The notes under the pieces are model-generated. The model had not been told where the DNA came from. It made no database searches and worked only from the letters and a program-made list of their open reading frames with translations. Shown piece after piece: positions 46,000 through 57,378 of a stretch of DNA of 64,000 bases; position 1 is the first letter of the stretch, and each line of letters starts with the position of its first letter. Origin of the DNA: Polytrichum commune (Eukaryota; Streptophyta; Polytrichopsida; Polytrichales; Polytrichaceae); assembly GCA_950295325.1 (NCBI GenBank), contig OX485805.1, positions 10,108,501 through 10,172,500 on the forward strand, written 5' to 3'. The position numbers and the translations under genes were made by a program.

Positions 46000-46425
46000 T
46001 TGAGCCCACCATGTTGCCTTATTCAACCAAGTGTAAAAGACGTCATCGTTGAAACCTTGCTTGGGGAATTTCAGTTGCACCCGAAGACTTGGAGGTTGAT
46101 TCCAGCGCTCAAGCCAAAGTACCTTCATGGAAGGATCCATGGCAGACACAACCAACATCCACAACTTCTCTAACTTCATCTCAGCACCATCATCACGACA
46201 CTCATAATGAGTCTTCACTTCGGCAAGAAAAGCAGGAGTGTTCTGAGGATCAACAATTGGTAAGATCTTCTTCAACTCACTTTTGAAATGCACCTTGGCA
46301 CGTGTAACCGCCTTGCCAACGATGTCATCAACGCGTTGAGATGTCCAGTCCTCAGGGTTTGGATATCGATCATAAAATTTCCGCTCTGCAGATGCAGCAA
46401 CCACTCCAATTTCTTGATGAGACAT
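46000..46425 (-). pseudogene. Gene M exon 3 (or first exon of a separate gene)
   Basis: The frame opens with an ATG at 46425 (MSHQEIGVVAASAERKFYDR) and runs to donor GTATGT at 45999. An acceptor CTGCAG at 46388-46386 gives an alternative start at 46385 for an internal exon. It encodes PNPEDWTSQRVDDIVGKAV and a helical region with LWLERWNQPPS. It splices in phase into 45869. How it connects to the ParB-like exons upstream is unresolved because the spliced frame of those exons hits a TAG at 46590-46588. Confidence 0.55.
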
Positions 46426-46587
46426 TTGAAAAGCAAGGAATTAGTATATTAGCAATGTGAAAATATAGAGGAAGTTAAAAGTGGGAATGAAACAATAGAA
46501 AGAGTATGAAATCAATTGAACCTGGTAGAGTATGGAGGTGAGTGATGCAGTTGTAAGGGTGAACCAAGTCTTGGTTTAAGGATTCTT

Positions 46588-47362
46588 CTATTTTGTCTCC
46601 GCAGCTTGAACATCATCTTGAGACACCAAAGACTTGAAGAACTCCAATGGTTGTTTGGCAAGACTCTGAGTGCGGTAGAGCCGATGCACAAGGTTTGCAA
46701 CCACATGTGAATTTTCATTTCTCCTGGGTGGCAGAAAATCAAGATTAAATGAGAGATGAGGTACCATGACAAAAATGAGATGAAATCAAGAGAGCATGTG
46801 ATTGCAATGAGAACATACCAGTTGACCTCGTGTAAGGCAGTGAGCATGGATACAACATCCCCATTCACAACAAGAATAATACTCTCGACCGTATAATGCC
46901 AAGAAATATCATCCAGGTGGTCATTGTTGATAATTGGCATCCAAGCTTGGATGCGGTGGTTGCCATCCCAAACATGGAACATCTTCCCACAAAAGACTTG
47001 GAGAGCTGGATCGGCGGTTAGCATGGCCTCAAATTCGTTGTTCACTGTCACCCAATGCTGACTCCAAGTGGAAATGATCTCTGCGGAAACGTCTGAAGTT
47101 TTGCCTTCATTGTCCTCTAGGGCAACATAAAAAACACCATTACCTTCCATGTAACCGTTCTTCTGGAAATGCGAAGCCAACTTAAGGACATCATTCTTAA
47201 GGAAGGGACGGACCACGGGAAGACAAACCATTCGACATAGAGGAATGAAGATCTTGGACTTGTTCTTCGGTTGAAATCTAAGTCCCTCGATCCTGGATTT
47301 GGTGCTGGGAATCTCATTAGAGACCATGGTATGGAGCTTCGAGCGAGCATCTATTGGATTGT
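46588..47362 (-). pseudogene. Gene M exons 1-2: DGNHR-box (ParB-like) domain
   Basis: The exon from 47362 (acceptor TTTTCAG) to 46819 encodes IPLCRMVCLPVVRPFLKND, then FHVWDGNHRIQAWMPII, the DGNHR box of ParB/sulfiredoxin-like domains, and LVVNGDVVSMLTALHEVNW. A 95-bp intron (46818-46724, GTATGT..CCCAG) joins it in frame to RNENSHVVANLVHRLYR... After 44 further codons the frame reaches TAG at 46590-46588. This may be the natural end of a separate ParB-like gene, a nonsense mutation, or an unspotted donor before it. An upstream exon with phase 1 is expected but not identified. Confidence 0.6.
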
Positions 47363-47387
47363 CTGAAAATGAAGGCAAATTCATCAA

Positions 47388-47423
47388 ATATTGCATGAGA
47401 TATTGCATGAGATATTGCATGAG
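47388..47423. repeat. Three 12-bp direct repeats upstream of a splice acceptor
   Basis: ATATTGCATGAG three times in a row, immediately upstream (in gene direction) of the exon 47362 acceptor of gene M. Confidence 0.85.
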
Positions 47424-48000
47424 ACTTCTGCCTCAAGAGAATGCGACATGTATATCAGCAGTCCAGAAAGCAATACGTGAATACAGAGCCAAAATCGTGA
47501 GTGAATGTTTATTTTGAAAATCCCACTAATGAGTTAATAGTAAACTGCAAATTGAATAGATGACAGCCAAGTTTGGACTCGTGACCGACGCAGAACGTAC
47601 CACCGGCAGGCTCACCCGAAGAAGCTGAGGAAACGCACAATGCCATATCAGTCAATAAAAGTCATAATAAAATTGTGTGCAAACAAAATGAACTTGATTT
47701 CTAAAATATCATAAGAAGAGAGGCATTTGACTACATGATGAATGACCCCTAACAATATACGCACCTCATAATCGACAAGGTTCATTCACGAAATTGGAAT
47801 GCAATACCAAACATCATGAAATTGGAATGAATAAATAAACCCCACAAAGCAATGTGGAATGCACCTTCTCCAACATCTCCACCATCTCCTGGACTCACAA
47901 CACTCGCTTGAACTGAAACAAGTTCAACACAATGCCACCTTCAGCTCATGTCAGAAGCACCCACATTTAAATGAGGTACCTCAAGTGATGGTGAGATGAT
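47424..48000. other. No gene resolved upstream of gene M
   Basis: A GT donor-like site (CTTCGG|GTGAGC, minus, near 47620) suggests an upstream M exon, but I cannot define it. The rest is AT-rich with no ORF. Confidence 0.35.
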
Positions 48001-48610
48001 GAGGTTTGAAATGAATTGGAAGGGGAAATTGCGAAATGTGGATAAAAGTATGAAGTGCCCCACTTTAATTGTGAGGGAAGAAGTGGTTGGAAAGGATATG
48101 TCAGCTTATGGTTCATGCATCCAGTTGGAGGGATTGGTGTACATATATCTGAACCCAACCCGCTTAAGAGAGTCAGAAAGTTAAGGAGAGTGGGAGAGAC
48201 TGTTGACATTAATGACAATGAGCTGCAAAGAGCAAGGCCAAGACACTTATTGCAAAACACTGCAGATTATAACCAAGGCACAAACACAGCTGGATGTTTG
48301 TCTCAAGAAGGGAGGCATCAGACAGATGCTCGGATTTTTATAGACCTGAGTCATGATGTTGGTTTAGTAGGCCTTCAGGTTGTGAGCCCGTTTGCCCAAG
48401 GCATGCCGGGTCGTGATGTGACATACTGCCGAACTGCACCTGCCGAACTCACTTGCAGGGAGAGAAAGATAGAGAGAGGAAGAGAGGGAGAGGGAGAGAG
48501 AGGTAGAGAGAGGGAGAGAGAGAGAACGAGGGTATGTAAACCCTCGGCCGGCACCGGCTGGGGTGCCTCGGCCAGCAGCCACCGAACTCACCGAACTCAC
48601 CTGCAACATA
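48001..48610. other. Unassigned, ending in GA-rich and GC-motif sequence
   Basis: Open + frames here (from 48055) have no recognisable domain and run into antisense rRNA, so I do not call a gene. A GAGAGAGGGAGAG tract lies at 48460-48530. A GC motif (CGGCCGGCACCGGCTGGGGT) follows at 48542-48573. Confidence 0.4.
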
Positions 48611-48612
48611 CA

Positions 48613-48653
48613 TTCGAAGGATCAAAAAGCAACGTCGCTATGAACGTTTGGCT

Positions 48654-48696
<43 letters not shown>

Positions 48697-48821
48697 AGCT
48701 TCAAATTCCGAAAGACTAAAGGATCGATAGGCCATGCATTCACAGTTTGTATTCGTAATCAAAATCAAAATCAAATGAGCTTTTACCCTTCTGTTCCACA
48801 CGAGATTTCTGTTCTCGTTGA
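48613..48821 (-). rRNA. Partial 26S (LSU) rRNA fragment, pseudo
   Basis: On the minus strand this matches the highly conserved 3' region of plant 26S rRNA, around the sequence reading GTTACCACAGGGATAACTGG and CGTTCATAGCGACGTTGC. It has a few substitutions and indels and breaks off at both ends. A fragment, not a functional gene. Confidence 0.88.
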
Positions 48822-48857
48822 AGGGCCTCGGCCGGCACCGGCTGGGGTGCCACCGCG

Positions 48858-48882
48858 CATCAGTAGGGTAAAACTAACCTGG

Positions 48883-48915
<33 letters not shown>

Positions 48916-48958
48916 ATTGGTGGGTCACTGGGTGAACAATCCAACACTTGGTGGATTC

Positions 48959-49003
<45 letters not shown>

Positions 49004-49026
49004 AACGTCGCTATGAACGTTTGGCT

Positions 49027-49069
<43 letters not shown>

Positions 49070-49281
49070 AGCTTCAAATTCTGAAAGACTAAAGGATTGA
49101 TAGGCCATGCATTCACAGTTTGTATTTGTACTGAAAATCAAAAGCAAATGAGTTTTTACACTTTTGTCTCACACGAGAATTCTGTTCTCGTTGAGCTCAT
49201 CTTAGGACACCTGCGTTATCTTTTAACAGATGTGCCGCCCCAGCCAAACCCACCTGAGAATGTCTTCCACCTGGATCGGCC
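48858..49281 (-). rRNA. Second partial 26S rRNA fragment, pseudo
   Basis: Overlapping but longer antisense copy of the same 26S region. It extends further on both sides (minus-strand GGTTTAGACCGTCGTGAG.. and GATCCAGGTGGAAGACATTC). It carries an 8-bp insertion (CACTGGGT near 48930) and several base changes. It ends at CGGATCGGCC-like sequence joined to a repeat. Confidence 0.88.
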
Positions 49282-49327
49282 AAACTCCCCACCTGACACT
49301 GAAAACCCTCGGCCGGCACCGGATGGG

Positions 49328-49377
49328 GCGCCCCAGCCAAACTCCCCACCTGAGAATGTCTTCCACCTGGATCGGCC
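49328..49377 (-). rRNA. Third, short 26S rRNA fragment, pseudo
   Basis: About 50 bp repeating the right-hand end of the second fragment (CCCCAGCCAAACTCCCCACC .. CTGGATCGGCC), between a GC motif and a GA-rich tract. Confidence 0.7.
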
Positions 49378-49519
49378 AGAGAGAGGGAGAGCGAGAGGGA
49401 GAGGTAGAGAGAGGGAGAGAGGACACTGAAAACCCTCGGCCGGCACCGGCTGGGGTGCCTAGGCCAGAGAGAGGGAGAGAGCGAGAGAGGAAGAGAGAGA
49501 GGGAGAGCGAGAGGGAGAG

Positions 49520-51170
49520 TGTGAGCCCAAAATGGTGCCCACATGTGGTGATTAACTCTTCAAAACCAATTTTAGTTGACTTTGATGTGTTATGATTATT
49601 CACAAAACATAAAAAGAGTGAAGTGTGGTGTGGATTTAAGTTTAGGCTTTAGAATGTGTTGTGTGATTATTTCAAGGTTGAATTCAATAAGAGTATGCCT
49701 TGATATTGTGAGTAGGGGGTAAGGTGAAGCAAGGTGAGCTCCGCGGGTTAAATGCCCACTTTTGGATCCACCTTGGTAGTTTAGGAAGAAGGAAGCTTGG
49801 TGGAAGGGGATTAGTCCCTACTTTGAAGGTGAAGGTTAAGGGATTGTGATTGGAGGTGCTAATCCTCTCACCCTATCCTCACCTTTCTCTCCCTCTCTCC
49901 CTCTCTCCCTCTTTGCTACTTAAGGTGTTTTCTCTCTCATTTTCCTCTCTCTCCATCAAGCGCTCTCAAGGGAGCAAGCTCTTAAGAGCTTGAGCCACGT
50001 GTGTAGGTTATTAGTTTTAGTGGAGTTAATTAGTTAAGCTCTCCCTCTTAAGTCCTCTCAAGAGAGGTGAGCTCTTAGAGCTTTGGGCCATGTGTGTGGA
50101 TTAGTTGATGATGTTAGGTAATTAGTTAGCCTATTAGCCGAAGATTAAAAGAATTAGCAATTGTCCGATTAAGCATCTTGAGGGGATTACATTTAAGTGT
50201 GTAGCTAAAAGGCTCGCATGTGGGCCTTTGAGCAATTAGGTGATTAGGTGATTAGGTGATTATGGTGAATTTAGTTCGGCTTGATTGAGTCTGTGTTGAG
50301 GCTAAGCCCTAGAGCTGCTGGACTGTGGGATTTCGGTAAGGCTAAGCCCTGGCTGCTGGACTGTGGGATTTCGGTAAGGCTAAGCCCTGGTCTGCTGGAC
50401 TGTGGAATTTCGGTAAGGCTAAGCCCTGGTCTGCTGGACTGTGGGATTTCGGTAAGGCTAAGCCCTGAAGCTGCGGACTGTGGGATTTCGGTAAGGCTGA
50501 GCCCTGGAGCTGCGGATTGTGGTGGTTCGGTTGAGGCTAAGCGCTGAAGCTGCGGACTGTGGGATTTCGGTGGAGGCTAAGCCTTGAGCTGCCCGAAAAG
50601 GGATTGATGTGAGAAGGCATTAAGGCTGGTTATTTGGGGAGCCTAACCACATTGTATTAACATGAGAAGCTAGTCAAGGTTGGTTCTAATTAACCCTACA
50701 TTAGTATTTCTAGAAAACATTACATTAGGTGTTTAGACTTGGTAGTGCAAGCCAAGTAGTTAAGGCATTAGTTTATTTAGAATCACGTGTGGCCTCAAAG
50801 GCAATTGTAATTGTGATTAACCATTGAGGGAGTGTTTTTCAACACTTACGTCCTCTTTGGTAAAACTCGATCACTTATAAAAAATGGATAAAGGGGAATA
50901 CTCTAGCAAGGGCAATGTGAAGGAAAGGGTGATCAAAAGCCAAAGGGGAATATCCTTGAGAACTTGTGTTGCCAAGGCCGCCGGTTGGACCCTAAAAAAA
51001 GCCAACGCGACCACGAGCCAAGAGGCTACTTCTAATAAACAAAGTGATTCACAATGACATGAATGCTTAAGGATGTGAAGAAATCAATTTTCACGCTACA
51101 TACACTACATGTGATTCTCAAGACCATCACCCGGACTAGGACGCTTAAGGGTGGTGGGTTTGGCCTCACA
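49520..51170 (+). mobile_element. Element J2: 1651-bp TGTGAG..CTCACA element
   Basis: Same termini as J1. The 5-bp duplication is GAGAG (49515-49519 and 51171-51175), weak evidence by itself because the target is a GA tract. The host repeat (GGTAGAGAGAGGGAGAGAGG) also continues on both sides. It holds a tandem array of about 56-bp units (about 50285-50580, GGCTAAGCCCTGG..CTGTGGGATTTCGGTAA) and a small ORF near the right end. Confidence 0.8.
50884..51057 (+). CDS. Small conserved ORF in J2 (57 aa)
   Basis: The ATG at 50884 and TGA at 51055-51057 bound a 57-codon frame: a Lys/Glu-rich start, then RGISLRTCVAKAAGWTL and a polar tail. The central block matches J1 (37392-37604) at 16 of 17 positions although the rest of the peptides differ. 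Function unknown. There is no recognisable signal peptide or membrane segment. Confidence 0.5.
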   Translation: MDKGEYSSKGNVKERVIKSQRGISLRTCVAKAAGWTLKKANATTSQEATSNKQSDSQ

Positions 51171-51310
51171 GAGAGGTAGAGAGAGGGAGAGAGGACACTG
51201 AAAACCCTCGGCCCGCACCGGTTGGGGTGCCTAGGCCAGAGAGAGGAAGAGAGGGAGAGGGAGAGAGAGAGAGAGAGAGAGGGAGAGAGGCTGAGGGAGA
51301 GTAGGGAGGG
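51171..51310. repeat. GA-rich tract with GC motif
   Basis: Continuation of the tract interrupted by J2. It includes a copy of the GC motif (51206-51237) and a GAGAGA run at 51257-51280. Element H is inserted at its right end. Confidence 0.7.
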
Positions 51311-52285
51311 TGTCGCAACCCTTGCTAGCCCCCCTTGACCATCTTGCCAATTTTCATTTCCTAGCAAAGGTTACGAGCGCTAACCATTCGCATTCCGCCA
51401 TGCTAATGGATAGCTCCTCTTACCCCGGACCAATAGTTCATAGGAGGGAACCAACCCTCCTACTTTGCTTTCGGGACTCACCCCTTAATCGGTAACCCAT
51501 TTCCCCAATGTGGACTTCCATCCATGGAAGTCCAATCCTATGTTGATCATCGCGTTGCCGGAGCAACACTACAACAACCCGAACCATACTAGGCAACTAT
51601 GGCCTCACATTAGGCCAAAGCCCATGGAGGCCTTGCCGTTCGGCCTCGGGTGGGTGAGGCCACACCACCTCACCCATATAAGCCTCTAGGACTCTACACG
51701 GAGCCCCTACCCCACCGCCAACCAACCTCTTGTCTCTCTACCAAGAGTTGGGGCCAAGTGGACATTTTCCCTTAGCTGCTGGGCCTAGAACCCCCCCAGC
51801 AGCTTCAGACCATCATAACTTCCTTGTATGATGTCTGATCATAACAACCAACCACTCCATCCTCATCTACGCTTCACGTAGATGCCGATGGACTCCTCAC
51901 TTGCCCCATTCGGGAAAGTCTTGAGGAAGTTATGCGTGTTTGAACCTTGGCAGTCCCGGGAATCACTCCCAGGCACTGCTGTACCAGGGCGCTGTCCCGG
52001 GACAGCGCCCCACTCAAATGGCCATAACTCCTAGCTCACACCTCCGATTGAGGTGTTCTTGAGCTTTCTAGAATCACCACGCCATGAGCTACGCATAGCT
52101 CATGGCCTTACCCTTGTGCCTCTTAGTCTTCGTGGGTGGGAGGCGTTCCCAACGCCCGGGGCCCTCACCCACACTAGGATCACTTGGGCCCTCTCACCAA
52201 CGGCGCCACAAGTCCCGGGTGTCACTCCGGGGTCCCCCTTGTGCCCATGGTGTTTCGGGCACTCCTCATGGAGAGGTGCGCGACA
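51311..52285 (-). repeat. Element H 3' LTR
   Basis: A 975-bp LTR, TGTCGCAACC..GCGCGACA, with the same hairpin-rich organisation as in C and G. Confidence 0.92.
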
Positions 52286-53085
52286 CTCACCCCCACCAAA
52301 CGGAGTCGATGCCCTCATCGACTATACTCGTAGTCGGCACACCAATTCTCAAGTTGCCATCCTCTATGGTGCGGCATTGTGTTTACCTTAGGGCGCGACC
52401 CCCACAATGCATCTTCAAATTTGGCATAGTCCCAAAGGTGTCGTTCCTAGGTGGTCCGTTAGCGACCTTGGATCTCTCCTCCAAGGACCTAACCTACACT
52501 AGACCCACCTACTTTGGGACTCACTTGGGTTGCCCCTCCTTTGGGGCCTCCCCCGTTAGGCTCCACTAGCCTAACGTGACACATCTAGGCGAGACCTCAA
52601 CGCTTCCACTAAGTTGTCTCGGTTGCAACTCCGAGATGGCTTTCCATTGTTAAGCCACGCCTCGATCGCACGGGGGTGATGCCAAGTCCCGCCCGACTCG
52701 GTTCCCACTTTGCTCTTTCGAGACATGGGTTCATGACTCCCATGCGCCAACTCTCGTTAGCTCGCGGGTAGCACTTTTATGAGCACGCGCCATCACCTTG
52801 TCCCCGCCCGGACAAGCCCACAACTAAGAAGTTTCTTGGTTTTATCCAAGGCCCCTCCAAGCCATGGCCCCCAATTACTCGGCTTACCCAACCTAGTTTG
52901 GCATATCTATTCCCCCTCTTCCACTAACCAAGCACAAGTACAAGACTAGGACCTTATCTCATACTTTTCTCTTTGCACCACTAAAGTTTGGACTTTATTC
53001 CCTCAAGCCAAAGAACAAGTACATGTTGTGGAGTAATTAGCCTCGAAGCTAAGTGTGCTACTAGCGTCTCTCCCCCACTAAAGGA
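52286..53085 (-). other. Element H non-coding region next to 3' LTR
   Basis: Purine tract then the family-conserved non-coding region, homologous to A, C and G. No ORF. Confidence 0.65.
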
Positions 53086-54510
53086 GATTGATGTCCTCAT
53101 CAATGCCTACGCTTCATTTTATTGGAATCCTTAGCCTTAGTTTCTTCAAAGTGCTTTACCAATTCCTTGGCGTTCATCATGTCTCTTGCCGCCACCCAAA
53201 CGGCTTCTTTCTCATGGTATCCTCACCATTTCACCAAGTACTCCTTTGTACATTTTCTTTCATTTTCACTTGGGCTTCCTACACTTGAGGATGCCCTCCT
53301 ACCTCATGTTCCAAGTGACCTCCACAAGGTCGGGACGTGGCCTAATCACTTGCTTGTGATCGGGCCACAAGGTGTCGTCCTAAAATGACTTTCGTAATGA
53401 GACATGAAATGTCGGATGCACTTTGATGTCCGGCGGTAATTCCAACTTATACATGTCCTTGAACACTTGTTCCACAATGGAAAACGAAGCTCCAATTTTG
53501 GACATGAAGTTTTGAAGTAAGGCCTTTGGGCAAGGTGAAGTTGTCCACATTCAACAACACCTTATTGGCCCACCTCATACTCCACTTCGCGTCTTCCGGC
53601 ATTGATTTGCACTCCGTAGCACCTTCGGGCTTTCTCCACCAACAACTTGGTCATCTCCAAGACTTGTTTACCATTCTTGGCCAAGTCCTCACCATCTTGG
53701 TTGAACTCTAGTGTTGAATGTGCCCCCTCGAGAGCTAGGTTAATAGGTTGGAGCGCATCCACTCCATAAGCCACCACCAAAGACCACCCCTTGGTAGCCA
53801 AGTGCGTGGCTACATTGCAATTACACTCCGCTCGACCCACATAGTCCGCCCAATCTCCTTGGTCCGCCCCCACCAAGTTCCTCAAGTATTGCTTCAAGAC
53901 TCCATTCACACGCTCCGTTTTCCCAAATATTTGGGAATGCAAGGCCGTGCTAAACCTTAGTTTCATTGCGACCTCCTTAGAGAAATGCACTTGTGAACTT
54001 TGGATCTTGATCCCACACAATCACTCTTGGCAACCCGTGGTGCCTCAACCATCCTTTGAGAAAAGGCTATGCGGTCTCCAACGCGGTGGCGGTTCCCACA
54101 ATCAGCACCATGTGTGCCAACTTGGCAAACCGCTCTACCATCAACAAGATGGCATCATACCCATGTGACTCCGGCAAACTTGTGATCAAGTCCATGCACA
54201 TACTATGCCATGGCGCCGACGGGATAAGCAACGGTTGCAAGAAACCGCCTTGCTTTTGGTAAGAGGCTCGGTTCACTTGGCACTTTATTCACGCCTTCAC
54301 AAAGTGGGTTATATCCTCCTTTATGCACCGCCAATGGTACCTCCATGACACCATTCTATGGCGGTTTTTTCTTTCTCCTCTATGGCCGGCAATAGGACTA
54401 TCACATTTTTCCTTCAAAACCGATAGCCTCAACTTGCCTTGAGGCACATACACCCGACTTTGCTTGCACTTGAACAATCCGTCCACCAACTTAACCTCTT
54501 TGAGCACCTT
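53086..54510 (-). pseudogene. Element H: chromodomain/integrase remnants
   Basis: Broken minus-strand blocks equivalent to those in C and G (53562-54020, 54067-54276, 54289-54507). A short deletion near 53985 relative to C and G removes part of the segment after the second catalytic Asp. Confidence 0.78.
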
Positions 54511-54879
54511 GCTCTTGCGAAGCTCACCTAAAAGCTTTTGTGCTTTGGGGTAGTTAATTTACCCCTCCCGTATCTTGCATCACAAGTTTCCTTCGCCGGC
54601 ACACATTAGCCACAAGGTTTGGATGGTTCTCATTGCTTGGAACTCATCCGGTCTACTTAGCGCATCCGGCACCACATTTCCATGGTCCGGTTTGTGGATC
54701 AAATCCACCTTCATAAGCGCCAAACTATCATGCCACCGCAATGACTTGGTGCTCACTTGCGCTTGTATATGTTAAAATACTTTTAGGACACATTGTCCAT
54801 GTAGACCTTTGCTTTGTACGACCCCAAATAGTGTCGCCACATCTTCAAGCAATGCACTACGGCAAAGAAGTTCTTTGTC

Positions 54880-55590
54880 ATGAGTTGGTTGTCTTCTTTG
54901 ACAACCATCGAGCCTCAAGCCCCCATATGCAAAGGCCATCCATCTTACATTAACAATCCGCCATTGGCAAAGTCATTCACCCCCGTATGCACCTCAAAAG
55001 GTATGTCAAGCTCCGCGAACTTGAGCACAGGCGGCAAAGAGAACTTGCTCTTAAGCTCCCCAAAGACTTGGTGACAAGGTTAGTCCCACTCTTGGGATAG
55101 CCATTTCTTTCACAAGTCGGACAACCATCGAGCTTCATGCTCCCATATGCAATGGCCATCCATCTTACATCAACAATCCACCATTGGCAAAGTCATTCAG
55201 CCCCGTATGCACCTCAAAAGATTTGTCAAGCTCCGCGAACTTGAGCACGGGCGTCAAAGACAATTTTGTATTAAGCTCCCCAAAGACTTTGGGGCAAGGC
55301 TCATCCCACTCTTGAGATAGCCATTTCTTTCATAGGTTGCACAAGGTTTGACAACCTTTAAGCTTAATACTCCCATATGCAATGGGCATCCATCTTGGAT
55401 CAACATCCGCCAATGGTAAAGTCACTCGCCTCCATGTGCACCTCAAAATGCTTATGAAAACCCGGAAACTTAACCACATCTTGTGAAGGGAACTTGCTCT
55501 TGAGCTTCCCAAAGGCTTGGTGACACGGCTCAACCCACTCTTGGAATAGCCATTTTCCTCAATAAGTTGAATAAGGTCCTAGCAACCTTA
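54880..55590 (-). repeat. Element H: tandem RNase H-derived segments
   Basis: Copies anchored at about 54902, 55122 and 55352 (220-230-bp spacing), as in C and G. Confidence 0.78.
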
Positions 55591-56270
55591 GAAAACTCTC
55601 GAATGAAGTGGTGGTAGTAGTTGGCTAGGCCAACAAATGACCTAAGCCATTTTTGAATGAAGGGCCAATTCTCCTTTTGGATTGCCTTGACATTCTTCAT
55701 GTTCGTCCACCAACTTCCTTTGTCACCACATACCTTAAGAACTCAATCTCTCGTTGAGCAAAGTTATTTTCACTCCTTGGCGGTAACTTTTTGGGCAACA
55801 CATTGGTGAATACATTCTTGTATCTCACCAACATCACACCAATGTTGTTTGGGGGAGGCCCATCTTTCCTAGCCTCCCCATACGTTCCTTGGAGTTGCTC
55901 CAATTGAACCACGACCATTATGCTTTCTATTTTTCATTTGGTCCATTAAAACCAAATTCAACTTAGATCCTCCTACCATAGGAGTCCTTATCAATTTGAA
56001 CTTCAATTCTTTGCCATTATGACACATCATAATGCACCGCAAGCACACCGGCTTGCATCTCACATCTATCATGTGAGTTTCAAAGAAGGCGGCCTTCACA
56101 ATGACATGCATTTCATCTATTTCACATGGTGTGAAATTTTGACAAAAATCCAATGTCCCACATTGAAAGGTTACATGCATCGCGGCCTCCTTTGTCTCAT
56201 GCGGTTTGCCCTTTCCAAACCGCACCTTGGTGGGCTTGCCCGCTCTACCAATCGGCAAGCCCCAACTCCC
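55591..56270 (-). pseudogene. Element H: RT-deleted pol and protease remnant
   Basis: RT-core deletion junction near 55745-55785, same as C and G. The fragment at 55869-56258 appears identical to 29568-29957 of G. Confidence 0.78.
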
Positions 56271-56389
56271 TTATGAGTTTTGGGCTCAAGAAGGCATGGC
56301 TTGCCTCTTTGTCAACCCATTAGACGTTTGTCCCATTCATTTGAGCCTCAAGATATAAAATAGTTGGCCTTGGCTTAAGGCTACTAGCC

Positions 56390-56715
56390 TTGGCCACAAT
56401 GCCATCGTCTTACATTTGGTCCTCGGCAACTTGGCTTGGCTTGGTCCGCAAAGCCAACTTTAAACATTTCGTCCGCGGGACAAATTGGTTTGGTGCCACA
56501 AAACCAATTCCTAATAGTTTGTCCGCAAAACAAACATGTTTTGCCTTGGTAGCACAAAGCCACCTTCCCACACTCCGTCCACGGCACGAACATGAATTGC
56601 CTTGGTAGGACAAACCCACCTCCCAACATTCCGTCCACGGCACAAGTATGATTTGCTTTGGAAGCATAAAGCCACCTTTCAACATTCCGTCCGCGGCACC
56701 AACATGTTTTGCCTA
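56390..56715 (-). repeat. Element H: tandem 48-58-bp linker units
   Basis: Six units, nearly identical to those in G (30090-30412). Confidence 0.78.
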
Positions 56716-57364
56716 AGTAAAATGGACCAAACAATTTGCACTCATTTCTTTGGGACCTACTTTGGCTAAAGCCACTTGTGGTGATGCGCCGCCAAACTTC
56801 TCTTTGGGACCATCGGCTTCAATGCTCTTGCAAACTTGATGGTCCCCACCATGTCCTCAAGAAGCCTTAGGGACTTAAACAAGGCATTCACCACCCACTT
56901 TTAAAACCCCACCTAAAGGATGCATTTCTTAGAAAGCTCGTCCGTTTTAGGTGTATCCTTCATTTGTGCGTTTGAATAGCGCACATAGGCCTTAAGAGGC
57001 CCCGGGTGCCTCATTAGCACCAAATTCATTCCAACATCAATACCTTCCAAGCATTTCGAATTGGAATTTCAATCCAACATTAATGCCCTCCAAGGTTTTG
57101 GGTGCATTCGGTATTCTAGGCCCCAAATGTTTTTTTGAGGTTTGAGGGAGCCCTTTTCAAAGCACTCCTCCATTTTCCTTACCAAATCCACCCTCATGCC
57201 CACCATTGTCATTATAACCAATGGTATGGTCAAATTCCACTTGCACATGATCCTTGTTCCAATTTGAGCCTCACAACCTTTTGGAAACCCCGGGCTCACC
57301 ATCATAACCCGCATTTTTGATAGCCATGTTTCCCTCAAAGTGCGAGCTCAAAACTTGGAACCCT
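56716..57364 (-). pseudogene. Element H: eroded gag remnant
   Basis: Gag-derived sequence with the shared internal deletion and no intact frame. The former start region is near 57325. Confidence 0.65.
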
Positions 57365-57378
57365 GCTCTGATACCAAG

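Larger units (their letters stand above)
48542..49515. repeat. Dispersed GC motif and GA-rich tracts around rRNA fragments
   Basis: The motif CCTCGGCCGGCACCGGCTGG (then GGTGCC, often followed by TCGGCC or TAGGCC) occurs at 48542, 48826, 49307 and 49434 here. It also occurs at 51206, 58370, and in shorter forms near 58526 and 58646. Blocks of GAGAGAGGGAGAG join it. The joins sit at CGGCC. Confidence 0.8.

Noticed and set aside
48055-48897. 280-aa ORF on the + strand
   Set aside because: It runs through GA-rich repeat and antisense 26S rRNA, so most of the frame is not protein sequence.
49097-49603. ORFs on both strands around the rRNA fragments
   Set aside because: They translate rRNA fragments, the GC motif and GA repeats; no protein features.
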